Origin: Alectoria sarmentosa
Lineage: Eukaryota; Ascomycota; Lecanoromycetes; Lecanorales; Parmeliaceae
NCBI GenBank assembly: GCA_009733775.1
Contig: WOGZ01000268.1
Location: 1 to 45,621, forward strand
Direction of reading: 5' to 3'
Length of the DNA: 45,621 nucleotides
Positions within the stretch are counted from its first letter, which is position 1; each line of letters begins with the position of its first letter. The position numbers and the translations under genes were made by a program. Below, one piece after another: positions 11,300 to 24,849 of the stretch. Below the pieces are notes generated by a model, which did no database searches, was not told the origin of the DNA, and saw only the letters and a program-made list of their open reading frames with translations.

Positions 11300-11655
11300 A
11301 ATAACTTTAAATAAATAATATAAAATTGTTTTCATTTTAAAAATATGGCGAAAGATAATAAATTTATCGAAACATCAAATTTCGATAAAATTATTAATCA
11401 TTTATTTGTTAATAAAAACATATTGAATATTTATAATATTATTATTGATTTTTTCGCGCACAAAATAATGAGCGATATTAATGTGTTTAATGTAAATATA
11501 AAATTAAACGTTCTCTGCGAAAACGATTGCGTTTTAATTATTTTCAAAAATCATAATAATTTTAAAATTCGAATCGTTAAATCGTAAAAGTTAATTAAAA
11601 AGATTTTTCAATTAAAAAAATTTCTTAATAATTTATATTTGATTAATATATTTTA
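11300..11655 (-). pseudogene. RNase H remnant of copy D
   Basis: On the minus strand this is the C-terminal RNase H domain of copia pol, with the KHI...HFxREK shape typical of the family (family: KHIDIxxHFVREK). The plus strand carries an 80-codon ORF (11345-11587) that starts with ATG and recurs in copies G (19159-19356) and H (minus 41177-40878). It recurs only because RNase H recurs, and it lies antisense to it. I therefore annotate the minus strand as the true coding sense. Confidence 0.75.
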
Positions 11656-11778
11656 TGTGGAAATATGATGTAGAACACTTAGTTATATTAATTTAAGAGT
11701 GCTACGAAAGAAAGTGCGATTTAAATTACGAGCGTATACGCTCATCACATAATCTATCACGTAATCTAAATTTCGACA
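11656..11778 (-). repeat. Copia LTR, minus sense (3' LTR of copy E)
   Basis: From tgtggaaatatgatg to aatttcgaca, about 123 bp. Purine tract GCGAAGGGGAA (minus strand) abuts it at 11779-11789. Confidence 0.85.
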
Positions 11779-12959
11779 TTCCCCTTCGCACGCATATTCT
11801 TAAAAAAATCGAACGTCGAATAAATAAAATAAATCGAGCGTCAAATAATTATAATAAATTTAACGTCGAATAATTAATGAGAAATTATTTTTATGTATCT
11901 CTTTTACTTCTTATGCGTCTTATAAAAATTCAAATTTTAAATATAAAATTCGAAACTCGCGATGTTCAAAATCGAATAAAAACAATGAAAATCCGAAAAA
12001 ATAATGTAATTATTCTTTCATAAATCATCTTTATTTTATAAATTATTCTTATCTTTTATGCATCATTTTTCTTCTCTCATAAACATTCGAATTTCAAAAA
12101 CGAGATTTGAAACTCGCGATGTTTAAAGCCGAATAAAAAAAATGAAAATCGAAAAACTGAAAACGATTATGTTCTTTTTGAACATATTCGTCACGATATC
12201 ACATAAAAAAAATTCCACTTTTTGACGAAAAACCGTTTTTTGATAAATTTATTTTCAATTCATTTAATGCACATTAAAAATCGATTAACACATAATTAAT
12301 AAATATATGTGAAAATTTATTTTTCGATTGAACGAAATATTCCGAATTGCGTATGCATATATATATATATATATATATGCGATCCATTGTAAGGCCCGTG
12401 AAAATCGTTTCAGAATATTGATATTTGATAATAATGATTGATAACGTGCATGCGAAAGATGTATAACGATAATGTTCATAATGCTAATAGCGGCAATAAC
12501 GCCTAAAAGCATAAATATAATAAGCTTAAAAATATAAACATAATGATTTTAAAAGGTTTATATAATAATCTTAATGAGAATATTTAAGGCGATTAACGAA
12601 AAAACGACGACAACAATCTTTTAAATAACGTCGCAAATCTCAAATTTAAATCGAACATAAAAATAAATCTTTCGAAAAAAACTTCGCATATTTGATGATT
12701 ATAATTATAATAACGATAAATTAATTCTTGATATTATAATGATATGACGGAATTTTAACACGTTAAAATTAATATTGAGATTTTGCGAATAATTTCGATC
12801 TCGATCGATCATTCGATCAATTATCCGAAATATAAAAATCAATAAAATCGTTTTTTTGAAATTGAGGGCGTTGAATAATAACAATAAAACGATTTAAACG
12901 ATTTAAACGTTTTAAACGTTTTCTTTAAAACAATAATTCAAATAATTTTAAATGAATAA

Positions 12960-15900
12960 TATAAGATTGTTTTCATTTTAAAAACATCGCGGAAGATAAC
13001 GAATTTATCGAAACATAAGATTTTGATAAAATCATTAATCATTTATTTATTAATAAAAACATATTAAACATTTATAATATCATCATTAACTTTTTCGCGT
13101 ATAAAATGATGAATAATGTTAATGTGTTTGATGCGAATATGAAATTGAAGGTTTTTTACGAAAACGATTACGCTTTAATTATTTTTAAAAATCACGATAA
13201 TTTTAAGATTTAAATTATTAAATTATAAAAATTGATTAAAAAGGTTTTTCAATTAAATAACTTTTTTAATAATTTACATTTAATTAATATATTTTGTTTT
13301 ATAAATAAATAATGTTATAATGATTTAACGTTTATTTAATCAATTAATAACGTTATTATTCAAATTAAATAAATAATCAAAAATGAATTTTCGAATTGAA
13401 TTTTCAATTCAATTAAAATCAATATAATCGAATAAATCTTTTAAAAAAGTCTTATATACGAATTCGTAATGTACTATATTTTTAAAATATCAAAAGATTC
13501 GAATAATCGCATTTTAATGCGTTGAAATAAAATTAATTAAATATCGATTAATCAAAGAAACGATATAAATAATATCGAAATGAATTTTTAATATAACGTA
13601 TATAAAAGAATTTATAACGAATTAATACTTTTCACGAAACTTTTTAAAAATCAAATAATTTTCTTCGACGAACGTTAATTTGCGATTGATTTCGAATAAT
13701 ATATTAATAAAAATGAGATTTTAATATTTGAAATAACTGAGAAAGCGTGTGATATACGCTTTTTATCTCAAACGAATAATATTATTATAACGATTTTTTT
13801 TGATGATTATGTTTAAATAAAAGACGTATAATCTTAAATTTAATATATAAAATTTGACGTTTAAAACATCTTTGATTCGTTTAATAACGACTTTATTGCG
13901 ATTTATAATTAAAATATTATCGATATAAAACGTTATAATAATCTCTTTTTTGAAATTCATAAACATATTATTATTCGATTTAATAAAATTAAAATCGAAT
14001 TTCTTTATATAAATCGAGAAATGTTGATATTAAATTTTAAAAGATTATTTTAAATCATAAAGAATCTTATTTAATTTATAAATCTTAATATTATTTTTAT
14101 TAAAGTTTTCAAATTATTAAATATAAATGTTTTTTTGAATATTATTATAAAAAAAAACGATTTTAACGTTTATTTATTTCACATTTTAATTCATAATCGT
14201 CATAAACGCAAAAATCATTGTATAATTTATAAACTTTATTATTGACGCGAAAGTGTTATAATAATTATAATCTTTTTATTATTCGAATCTTCGAATAATT
14301 TAACGTGTTTTATAATAAATGATTTTTCTTTTAAAACCTTATTTCACGATATAAATTTAACGATTTTAAAAGACACGAACTCTTAAAAGCGTTTAAATAA
14401 AATATTAAATGTTATTATTTATAAAGAATTTATATTCATCTCGCATATCAATTTTTCAATTTATACGAATTAAATTGTTAAAAATCATTTATTCATAAAT
14501 TATAAATTTGAAAATATTAAATTTATTGATATGATTCACAAAAAAAACAAAAATAACGAAAATTCTCATTAAAAAATCAAATAATAAATCACGAAAATTC
14601 GAAATAATGAGATCTTTATGATCATTAAATATCTCTTAAATAATCTTATATTCGAAATGTTTTCACATAATTTTCATTTTAATAAATTTCGAAAATATCG
14701 ATAAAGAAGAAATAATAATAAATTTAATAATTAAGATAATAAATTTGATAAATGTTATAAACACACGCATTATAATGATAATAAAATGAGATTTTTAAAA
14801 GCGATTAACGATTAATGATGAAATATTCATTAATGATAATCGATTTAACGATTTAATCGAAATCATAAATTCAACATTTGATAATATAATAATACGTTAT
14901 TTATTTAATGTTTCTTTTATAACGAATATTGATATAAAAAAATGTTAATATTTATTTGAAAATTCGTAAATCTCAATTTTCTTTTCGAAATTTACGAAAT
15001 ATAAACCTTTTTCGACGAAATATATATCGTTAACGCGAATAATTTTCTTTTTAATTAAATTATAAAAACGAAAAATGAATTCGTTCTTATAATTTAAAAA
15101 AATATATTTTTTATTTTTATTTATAATTTTTTTTGAATACATTTTAAAGCGTAAACAATGAAATTAATAATACACAAATGAAAAAAAAAATTGTGATAAT
15201 AAAAGATTTTAATAAATATAATGATAATTTTGATGTTAAAAAAACGTATCGTTAAATAATTGATTATAATCATTATTTCAAATCAAAAAAATTTATTAAA
15301 ATTGAAATTTAACAAAATTGAATGAATTTTATTTATTAAAATTTGATTAAATCGCTCGACGATTTCATTTATTTCGAAATTATTTATAATAATAAATTTT
15401 TATTTGATGTTCGTTTAAACGAAATATTTAAAAAAAACTTTATTAATATATTCGTTTTCATTATCAAAATAAATATAATTAATTTAATAATCGCGAGATT
15501 TTAAATAGATTTTGAAACGTAAAAATATAATGAAAATTTCGCTTTTATAACGAATATAATAAATTTCAAAATAACAAATAAAATTATTTTTGAACGTTAT
15601 AAAATATTTATAATTATTAAAATTAATAAAAATCAAAGATTCAATAAAATCGTTATAAATAAATTCATTTGATAAAATATCGAACGTTATAAGCGAATTA
15701 TAAAAAATAATCTTTTGACGACTTATTATATAACATTCGCAAATGTATTTTTCGATAATGTTTTTAAAAAAAAAAATTCATAATAATATTAAAAAGTTTA
15801 TTAAAATTATATTAATTCAAATGATTCATGCGAGTATATTATAATTAATGAATTAAATTCGAAAAAAACATTATAAGCGATTAAAATATTATTGTTTTCT

Positions 15901-16330
15901 CAAAAATTAAAAAAAAAACAAATCGCGATTTCGCGTATTGATTAACGTGATATTATTTTGAATTAAAATATAACCTTTTTTATAAAAAACGATTTTAATA
16001 TTAACATTTAAAAACCTTTTAATTGATAAAAGATTGACGCTTATATCGAGCACGAGCAAAATATTAAAAATCGTTAAAATAACGCGTTTATCATTAACAT
16101 TATAATCAAAATTAATAATATCGCAAATAAAAAATTAAACTTTAACGCCTTTAATATTTTTAATAAATCAAAATTAAATCTTAATATAAATAATAAATAT
16201 CGAACGATCGATAAAAAAAATGACGAGTGCAATCAAAATTTATCACAATTTTAATATCGAGATTCAAAAATTTGAAAAACGATAAATGTTTATTTAAATC
16301 GAAATTCATTATTAAATTAATAAGGTTTTT
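12960..16330 (-). pseudogene. pol: copia pol remnant of copy E
   Basis: Domains on the minus strand in order: protease (about 16330-15950), integrase core (about 15800-15300), integrase C-terminal part, RT and RNase H. A 65-codon open segment at 15142-14945 is the integrase C-terminal region before RT (KKYIFLNYKNEFIFR, then DIYFVEKG; family form KCxFLGYxxx...DVxFxE). A 67-codon segment at 13966-13763 is the RT active-site region, reading FYIDNILII, where the family has YVDDILI. Its second Asp codon (plus 13916-13918, antisense) is AAT. The integrase catalytic Glu survives in IVERF near 15355. Numerous stops make it inactive. Confidence 0.87.
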
Positions 16331-16348
16331 ATTTTGATTTTCGTTATT

Positions 16349-17270
16349 AAACGAATCAAAAATGTTTTAAACGTTAAATTTCATATATTAAATTTAAGAT
16401 TATACGTTTTTTATTTGAATATAATCGTCAAAAGAAATCGTCATAACGACATTATTCGTTTAAGATAAAAAACGTATATCACATATTTTCTCAATTATTT
16501 TAAATGTTGAAATCTCATCTTTATTAATACATTATTCGAAATTAATCACAAATTAATATTCGTCGAAAAAGATTATGTGATTTTTAAAAAACTTCGTGAA
16601 AAATATTAATTCGTTATAAATTTTCTTCTATACGTTATATTGAAAATTTATTTCGATATCGTTTATATTATTTTTTTGATTAATCGATATTCAATTAATT
16701 TTATTTTAACGCATTAAAATGCGATTATTCGAATTTTTCGATATTTTAAAAATATAATATATTACGAATTCGTGTATAAGAGTTTTTTAAAGAATTTATT
16801 CGATTATATTAATTTTAATTGAATTAAAAATTCAATTCAAGGATTAATTTTTAATTATTTATTTAATTTGAATAATAACGTTATTAATTGATTAAATAAA
16901 CGTTAAATTATTATAATATTATTCATTTATAAAACAAAATATATCGATTAAACGCAAATTATTAAGAAAATTATTTGATTAAAAAACCTTTTCAATTAAT
17001 TTTTATGATTTGACGATTCGAATTTCAAAATTATTATGATTTTTGAAAACAATTAAAACGTAATCGCTTTTGTAAAAAACGTTTAATTTCATATTCGCAT
17101 TAAACACATTAACATCGCTCATTATTTTATGCGCGAAAAAGTCAATGATAATATTATAAATGTTCAATATGTTTTTATTAATAAATAAATGATTGATAAT
17201 CTTATCAAGGTTTCATGTTTCGATAAGTTTATTACCTTTCGCGATGCTTTTAAAATGAAAATAATCTCAT
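16349..17270 (+). pseudogene. RT connection and RNase H remnant of copy F
   Basis: In the plus sense the early part matches the end of copia RT (FHILNL-type motif, LLYTL near 16625) and the later part matches RNase H: IKKIIWLKNLF near 16955-16990 (family: EAIWLxxLL), IIIFENN near 17030 (family: DNQ), and KHINI...YFMREK near 17105-17140 (family: KHIDIxxHFxREK). The Asp of the RNase H DNQ motif is changed to Asn (FENN). Five or more stops are present. The plus-strand ORFs at 17348-17910 lie downstream in the 3' UTR and are chance ORFs. Confidence 0.8.
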
Positions 17271-18463
17271 ATTATTTATTTAAAATTATTTAAATCATTA
17301 TTTTAAAAAAAAACGTTTAAAACGTTTAATTCGTTTAAATCGTCTCGTTGTTATTATTTTACGTCTTTAATTTTAAAAAAACGATTTCATTAATCTCCGC
17401 ATTTCGAATAATCGATCGAATAATCGATCGAAATCGAAATCATTCGCAGAATCTCAATATCAATTTTAACGTGTCAAAACTTCGTTATGTTATCATTATA
17501 TCAAAAGTTGATTTATCATTATTACAATTATAATAACGAACTTTGCGAATTTTTTTTCAAAACACCTATATTTATATTCGATTCGAATTTGAGATTTATA
17601 ACGTCATTCAAAACGTCGTTATCGTCGTTTTTTCATTAATCGTCTTAAATATTTTTATCAAAGTTATTATATTCATATTTCTTAAAATTATTATATTTAT
17701 ACTTTTAAAGTCATCGTATTCATGTTCTTAAACGTTATTATCGTCATTATCATCATCATTATCGTTCTTATACATTTTTCGTATACACGTTATCAATTAT
17801 TATTATCAAATATTAATATCTTAAAACGATCTCACGGGTCTTACAATCGATCGTATACATATATATATATGCATATACAATTCGAAATATTTCGTTCAAT
17901 CGAAAAATAAACTCTCACATATATTCATTAATTACGTGTCGATCGATTTTTGATATGCATCAGATGAATTGAAAATAAATTTGTCAAAAAACGGTTTTTT
18001 ATCAAAAAGTGGAATTTTTTCTATGTGACACCGTGACGAATATGTTCAAAAGAACATAATCATTTTCAAATTTTGATTTTCACTCTTTTTACCCGGCTTT
18101 GAACATCGCGAATTTCGAATCTCATTTTTGAAATTCGAATATTTATAAAGGGAGAAGAGATGATATATAAAAAATAAAAATGATTTATGAAATAAAAATG
18201 ATTTATGAAATAAAAATGATTCATAAAGAAAATGATTATTCGTTTTCGGATTTTCATTATTTCTATTCGATTTTGAACATCGCGAATTTCGAATTTCATA
18301 TTTGAAATTCGAATTTTTATGAGGCGCATAAAAGATAAAAAAGATATATAAGATTAATTTTATATTAATTATTCGACGTTAAGCTCATTATAATTACTCG
18401 ACGCTCGATTTATCTTATTTATTCGACGTTCGATTTTTCTAAAAATATGCGTGCGAAAAAAAG

Positions 18464-18585
18464 TGTCGAAATTCAAATTATGTGATAAATTATATGACGG
18501 ACGCATGCGCTCGTAACTTAATCGCACTTTCCTTCATAGCACTTTTAAAGTAAGACAATTAAGTGTCTTATATTATATTTCAACA
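18464..18585 (+). repeat. Copia LTR, plus sense (3' LTR of copy F)
   Basis: 122 bp with clean ends: tgtcgaaattca at the start and tatatttcaaca at the end. The short inverted termini TGTCGAAAT/ATTTCAACA are typical TG...CA LTR ends. The second CACGTG box has decayed to tatatgac. Confidence 0.9.
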
Positions 18586-19163
18586 TTAACACATTTTGTA
18601 TATATTTCTAAATAAGCGCGATTTCATACAGAATTCGTAAATCGTAAATAATGTAACGATAAAATCAATCAAAAACGTAAATTTCTCGCTTAATAATCGT
18701 AAATCATAAGACGTAAAATTCGAATCCGAAAAAATAAATAAAATAAAAAAAAATAAAAAAAAATAAAAAATTCTAAAAAATTAAAAAATTAAAAAATAAA
18801 AAAAAATCACAATTCGTTTCAAATTTGCATAAAATTTACAAGTTTAATAAATAACTAAATTTAGAATCTCGATTCGAAAAAAGAAAATTTTAATTTTAAA
18901 AAAAAATTTAAAAAAAAATTCGAAAAAAAAAATTTAAAATTAAAACAAAAAAATAACTTCCTGCATTTAAAATAGAATTCATAAATTTAATGCCTTCACA
19001 ATTTTAATGTATTTATAATTTAAATACATTAATAAATTTAAAATTTCAGTTCGAAGAGAGAGAGGGAAAAAAAAAAAAAAAAAAAGAAAAGTTTAATCGG
19101 CGTTAAGCCTTAAGTCCGTTTCGCCTTCGTTTGTTTTTAAGTATCATAAATTTAATTCATGGA
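18586..19163. other. A-rich spacer with purine run and a short GC-normal tag
   Basis: Runs of aaaaaataaa and ttaaaaaatt fill 18730-18960. A purine run (agagagagaggg followed by about 20 A) lies at 19056-19085, followed by about 60 bases of ordinary composition (gtttaatcggcgttaagcc...cgccttcgtttg, 19090-19140). The poly(A) next to a distinct tag may mark the tail of a retroposed sequence. No ORF. Copy G starts at about 19163 directly in RNase H. Confidence 0.4.
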
Positions 19164-22100
19164 CCCTAATTTGTTTATTAATAAAAACATATTAAATATT
19201 CATAATATCATTATTGATTTTTTCGCGCATGAAATGATGAATAATGTTAATGTGTTTAATATGAACATAAAATTAAACGTTTTTTGCGAAAAAGATTACG
19301 TTTTAATTATTTTCAAAAATCATAATGATTTTAAGATTCGAATCGTCAAGTCATAAAAATTAATTAAAAAAAAGTTTCAATTAGATAACTTTTTTAATAA
19401 TTTACATTTAATCGATATATTTTATTTTATAAATAAATGATATCATAATGATTTAACGCTTATTCGATTAATTAATAATATTATTATTAAAATTGAATAA
19501 ATAATTGAAAATGAATCTTCGAATTAAATTCTTAATTCAATTAAAATCAATATAATCGAATAAATCTTTTAAAGAATTCTCATACACGAGTTTATAATGC
19601 ATCGTATTTTTGAAATATCGAAAAATTCGAATAATCGCATTTTAATGCGTTGAAATAAAATTGATTGAATATCGATTAATCAAAGAAATAACATAAACGA
19701 TATCGAAATGAATTTTCAATATAATGTATATGAAAAAATTTATAATAAATTGATATTTTTCATAAAACTTTTTAAAAATCAAATAATCCTCTTCGACGAA
19801 CATTAATCTACGATTGATTTCAAATAATATATTAATAAAAATGAAATTTCAACATTTGAAATGATTAAAAAAGCGTATAATGTACGCTTTTTATTTTAAA
19901 CGAATAATATCATTATGACGATCTTTTTTAACGATCATATTCAAATAAAAAACGCATAATCTTAAATTTGATATATAATTTTAACGTTTAAAACATCTTT
20001 GATTCGTTTGATAACGATTTTATTGCGATTTATAATCAAAATATCATCGATATAAAACGTTATAATGATTTTTTTTAAGATTTATAAACACATTATTATT
20101 CGATTCGATAAAATTAAGATCGATTTTTTTTATATAAATCGAAAAATGTTAATATCAAATCTTAAAAAATTGTTTCAAATCATAAAAAACCTTATTCAAT
20201 TTATAAATCTTGATATTATTTTTGTTAAAGTTTTCAAATTGTTACACATAAATGTTCTCTTAAACATTATCATAAAAAAAACGATTTTAACATTTATTTA
20301 TTTCACGTTTTAATTCATAATCGCCGCAAACGCAAAAATCGCTTTATAATTCATAAATTTTATTATCAACGCGAAAATATTATAATAATCGCGATTTTTT
20401 TATTATTCGAATCCTCGAACAATTTAATGTGTTTTATAACGAATGATTTTTTTCTCGAAATTTCATTTTATAATATAAATTCAACGATTTTCAAAAAATA
20501 TAATCCTTTAAAGACGTTTAAATAAAATATCAAATGTTATTATTCATAAAAAACTTATATTCATTTCACATGTTAATCTTTTAATTTATACGAAACAAAT
20601 TATTAAAAATCATTTATTCGTAAATTATAAATTTAAAGATATCAAATTTATTAATATGATTCGCAAAAAAAACAAAAAAAACGAAAATTCTTATCAAAAA
20701 ATCAAATAATAAATCACGAAAGTTCGAAATAATGAGATTTTTATAATCATCAAATATTTTTTAAATAACTTCATATTCGAAATGTTTTCATATAATTTTT
20801 AATTTAATAAATTTTAAAAACATCGACGAAGAGAAAGCGATAATAAATTTAATGATTGATATAATAAATTTGATAAATGTTATAAACACACACATTGCAA
20901 TAATGATAAAACAAAATCTTTAAAAACGATTAATGATTAACGATGAAATATCCGCTGACGACAATCGATTTGACGATTTAATCGAAATTATAAATTTAAT
21001 GTTTGATAATACAATAATACGTTGCTTATTCAATGTTTCTCTTATAATAAATATTAATATAAAAAAACGTTAACGTTTATTTAAAATTTTATGAATTTCA
21101 ATTTTCTTTTCGAGATTTATAAAATATAAACGTTTTTTAATAAAATGCATATCATTAATGCGAATAATTTTCTTTTTGATTAAATTATAAAGACGAAAAA
21201 TGAATTTATTTTTATAATTTAAAAAAATACATTTCTCGTTTTTATTTATAATTTTTTTTAAACACGTTTAAAAACGTAAACGATGAAATTAATAATACGC
21301 AAATAAAAAAAAAGTTTATAATAACAAAAGATTTTGAAAAATGTGATGATGATCTTAATATTAAAAAAACGCATTATTAAATAATTAATTATAATGATTA
21401 TTTCAAATAAATTTTTTTTATTGAAATTGAAACTTAATAAAATTGAATGCATTTTATTTATTAAAATTTAATTAAATCGTTCGACGATTTTATTTATTTC
21501 GAGATTATTTGCGATAATAAATTTCTATTTAATATTCATTTGAACGAGACATTTTAAAAAGACTTTATGAATATATTCGTTTTTATTATTAAAACGGATA
21601 CGATAGATTTAATAATCGCGAGATTTTAAATAGAATTTGAAACGCAAAAACATAACGAAAATCTCACTTTTATAATGAATATAATAAATTTTAAAATAAT
21701 AAATGAAATCGTTTTTAAACGTCACAAAATATTTATAATTATTAAAATTAATAAAAATCAAAGATTTAATAAAATTATTATAAATAAATTCGCTTGATAA
21801 AATATCGAGCGTTATAAACAAATTATAAAAAATAATTTTTTAACGATTCATCATATAACATTCGCAAATGTATTTCTCGACGATATTTTTGAAAAAATTC
21901 ATATTCATAATAATGATAAAAAGCTTATTAAGATTTTATTGATTCAAATAATTTATACGAATATATTATAATTAATAAATTAAATTCAAAAAAACGTTAT
22001 AAACGATCAAAACATTATTATTCTTTCATAAATTCAAAAAAAAAACAAATCGCGATTTCGCGTATTAATTAATAATATATTATTTTAAATTAAAACACAA

Positions 22101-22440
22101 TTTTTTTTTATAAAAGACGATTTCAATATCAACATTTAAAAACCTTTTAATCGATAAAAAATTTGATGTTTATATCGAACATATATAAGACATTGAAAAT
22201 CGTTAAAATAACGCGTTTATTATTAACATTGCAATTAAAATTAATGATATCATAAACAAAAATTGAACTTTAACGTTTTCAATGCCTTTGATAAATCGAA
22301 ATTGAATTTTGATATAAATAATAAATATCGAACGTTCGATAAAGAAATAACGAATAAAATTAAAATCTATTATAATTCGAACATCGAAATTCATAAATTT
22401 AACGAACGATATATTTTTATTTTTATTTAAATTCATTATT
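19163..22440 (-). pseudogene. pol: copia pol remnant of copy G
   Basis: The protease segment is a 77-codon open stretch at 22436-22203. It reads IIIDFNFIRYF, where the family pattern is DSGxTxHF; the catalytic Asp is retained, and Ser and Gly are changed in ways expected from RIP. The integrase core at 21821-21609 starts LSSEFIYNNF and contains FKNDFIYYFKIYY, corresponding to the first catalytic Asp. The third catalytic Glu is retained in KIVERF near 21480. The RT box reads YIDD (plus 20043-20054, antisense), with both aspartates intact. RNase H lies antisense to the plus ORF at 19159-19356. Frames are broken many times. Confidence 0.87.
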
Positions 22441-22739
22441 AAATTAATAAAGTTCTCGTTCTCGTTTTAATTTATTTAATTAATTATATTCAAAATGTTA
22501 AAATCATTCGAAATGAAATTCGAATGATTTTGATTATTCAATTTATTCAAAAATGTTATATAAATATGAACATAATCATTCTTTTTTAAAATATACGTCA
22601 TATTAACGTTGAAATAACCTTTTTTTTAAACAAAAACGTTAAATAACGTTTCTTCGATGCGTTTGCGTTTAACATTTAAGATATTAATGCTCAAATAAAT
22701 AACATCAATTTATATCTTTTTTTTTTATTCATTTATAAA

Positions 22740-24570
22740 CTTTTCAAATTTTAAATAAAAAAATTTGATTTAACATTTAACAAAAAAATGTTTGAATTTG
22801 CGATCAACGATTTTATAAAAAATATAAATTTCGCGATTAATAAAATCAAAATCATCGAAATCGTTTTTAATGAATTATTTATTCTTATTATTGCGATGAG
22901 CGAGTATAACAATTTTTTTTTTTAATTATAAACATATAACGCTTTTCGTTCATTACGTCATAAATAATCAAATTAAATTTAATTATTTTCAAATCATAAA
23001 GCACATAAATTTGAATATAAATTATTATAAAAATATCGTAAATTTCGTCAAATTTTATAAAAAAGAATTAAATGAAATAAGATTTCGATAATGATAATAA
23101 GTCGTTTAAATTAACGATTTTAACGTTAACTTTACGAAAATCCTTTTTATATTAATAAACGCTTTTTTTGAAATTAATATTAATGTTATATAATTAACGC
23201 ATAAACTCGATATAAAATTCAAATTTCATAAATTTATAATAAATATCGATAACATTTAATATAATTTGAGAATTTTTATTATATTTTTTGATGAATTGAC
23301 GATTAATATAATTAAAACGTTAATAAATAATCACGTAAATTTAAAACTTAATGATGTTAATAAAAAATAAAAAATCATTTAACATTAATCAATCATTAAT
23401 ATCTTCGCTTCATTTAATATATTTAATAATAAATTTCAGAATGATAATGAAAATCAAAAAGAAGTTGCCTTCGTTATTTATAAAAACATTTTTAATAACA
23501 TTTTAAACGCTGAATTTAATCATTGATATCAAAAAAAATAAATGAAAAAATATAAAAAATTGATAATGATAACGAAAATAACGAAAGCGAGAATTTTTTT
23601 ATCACGATTAAAAACGAATCGAAAAAATCGTTTTAAAAAATGCCGCTTTGAAAAAATATCAGAATAAACGAATTTAATAATGATTTAAAAAACGATTCGA
23701 ACGTTTTAAAAAAAAATGATAAATGAAATCGTTTATCTTTAGCGCGTAAATCAAAGATTTTGATATCGTTTAAAACGTTAAATGATTTCTCGTTGACTTC
23801 AAAATCGCTATCACATAACGATAATGTAAAAAAAAAAAAAAAAAAAAAGTTTTATCAATCTTCGTTAAAGTCGTCGAGATTTTTATTAATATCAATTAAT
23901 TATTATTATTATATTTCAAAATTTTATAACAATAACGAGAAATGCTTATGCGAAAATTAATAATAAATTTAAATAATAATATTATAACAAAATAAAATCA
24001 ATAATACGAAAAATTTAATTTTAAATTTGATGATAAAAATTTAATTTAATTAAGATTATATTGAATGCAATTATAAACGTATAAAAATTTTTAAAAATTT
24101 CGCATTTTTTTTATGTTATTCAATTAAAAATTCGAATTCAAAATATTCGCTTCGACGATTATCATCGTGAAATCAAAATTAATAAAACTTCATAATTACG
24201 ATGATTAAATGTTATCGATAACGAATAAAAAATTCAATGATAAAATCTTAATCTTTTTTTTCAAATTTTTTTTAAAATTGAAACGTTAACTTTGACATAT
24301 AAAATTTATTATTTTTAATTTCAAATAAACTTTTAAGCGTTTAAATAATAATAAAATTAACTTTAAATAATTTTAAATGATAATCAAATTAATAATCAAA
24401 TTAACATTTAATCATTCAATTTATTTTATTACTTCGATATATCATTAAAAATATAAATCATTAATTTAATAAAATGTCATAAAAACAAAAACGCATTTTT
24501 ATTTATTTAATGTGTTTCACGCAAAAAAATTGATAATGTTATAAAAATCTTATCATAATTCGATCGCACG
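22740..24570 (-). pseudogene. gag: Gag region of copy G
   Basis: Lies between leader and protease on the minus strand and is the reverse complement of the Gag region in copy H (24985-26430). No zinc knuckle or other diagnostic motif could be read, so the assignment rests on position. Long A runs (23826-23848) and many stops interrupt it. The plus-strand ORF at 23760-23960 is a chance ORF in this region. Confidence 0.5.
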
Positions 24571-24849
24571 ATCGCAAATCGCATACGACTTCGATTAAAA
24601 ACGAATAACTTCGATTTGTCGAAAATTAAAAGATTTTTAACCTTCGAATTTCGAATCATAATCATTTAAATTCAAAGATTATTTTATAAATAAAAATTAT
24701 TCATCTCAAAAAGGTTAATTGAATAAAGATTTTTATAATTGATTATCTTATTACGATGAGCATAAAATGTTTAAAAACAATAATAATCATAATGATGAAT
24801 AAATAAATTATGTTTATAACGATCGTCGAGCAAATTCGAATTTATAACC

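Larger units (their letters stand above)
10055..11655 (-). mobile_element. Copia copy D: 3' LTR, 3'UTR and RNase H, truncated by copy E
   Basis: Minus-strand copy that retains its 3' LTR, about 1.1 kb of 3' untranslated DNA (10177-11300) and the RNase H end of pol (about 11300-11655). At 11656 the LTR of copy E starts, so E appears to have inserted into D or replaced the remainder. D itself lies inside the 3' UTR of another copy marked by the LTR at 9855. The expected continuation of D is not found after copy F at 18586. Confidence 0.75.
11656..16348 (-). mobile_element. Copia copy E: 3' LTR to protease, 5' part lost
   Basis: Minus-strand copy with 3' LTR (11656-11778), 3' UTR (to about 12900), RNase H (about 12960-13400), RT (13400-14400), integrase (14900-15800) and protease (15950-16330). 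At about 16348 the sequence changes to plus-sense RT of copy F, so Gag, leader and 5' LTR are absent. Together E and F form an inverted pair with LTRs at both outer ends. No frame is intact. Confidence 0.85.
16349..18585 (+). mobile_element. Copia copy F: RT end, RNase H, 3'UTR and 3' LTR
   Basis: Plus-strand fragment that starts just after the RT active site (cgaatcaaaaatgttttaaa, compare 40343). It runs through the RT thumb/connection and RNase H (to about 17270), 1.1 kb of 3' UTR, a polypurine tract (GCGAAAAAAAG at 18454-18463) and an LTR. It is joined tail-truncated to copy E in the opposite sense, making an inverted repeat of about 2.2 kb arms (11656-13860 and 16350-18585). Confidence 0.85.

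Noticed and set aside
11345..11587. 80-codon plus ORF with a good ATG, recurring in several copies
   Set aside because: It lies antisense to copia RNase H in every copy; recurrence reflects the retroelement and not a conserved gene.
12358..12380. AT dinucleotide run as an origin or promoter
   Set aside because: It is a simple repeat inside the copia 3' UTR, present at different lengths in other copies (10738, 17860, 41828).
17348..17910. Three consecutive hydrophobic plus ORFs
   Set aside because: They lie in the non-coding 3' UTR of copia copy F; hydrophobicity is expected from T-rich random sequence.
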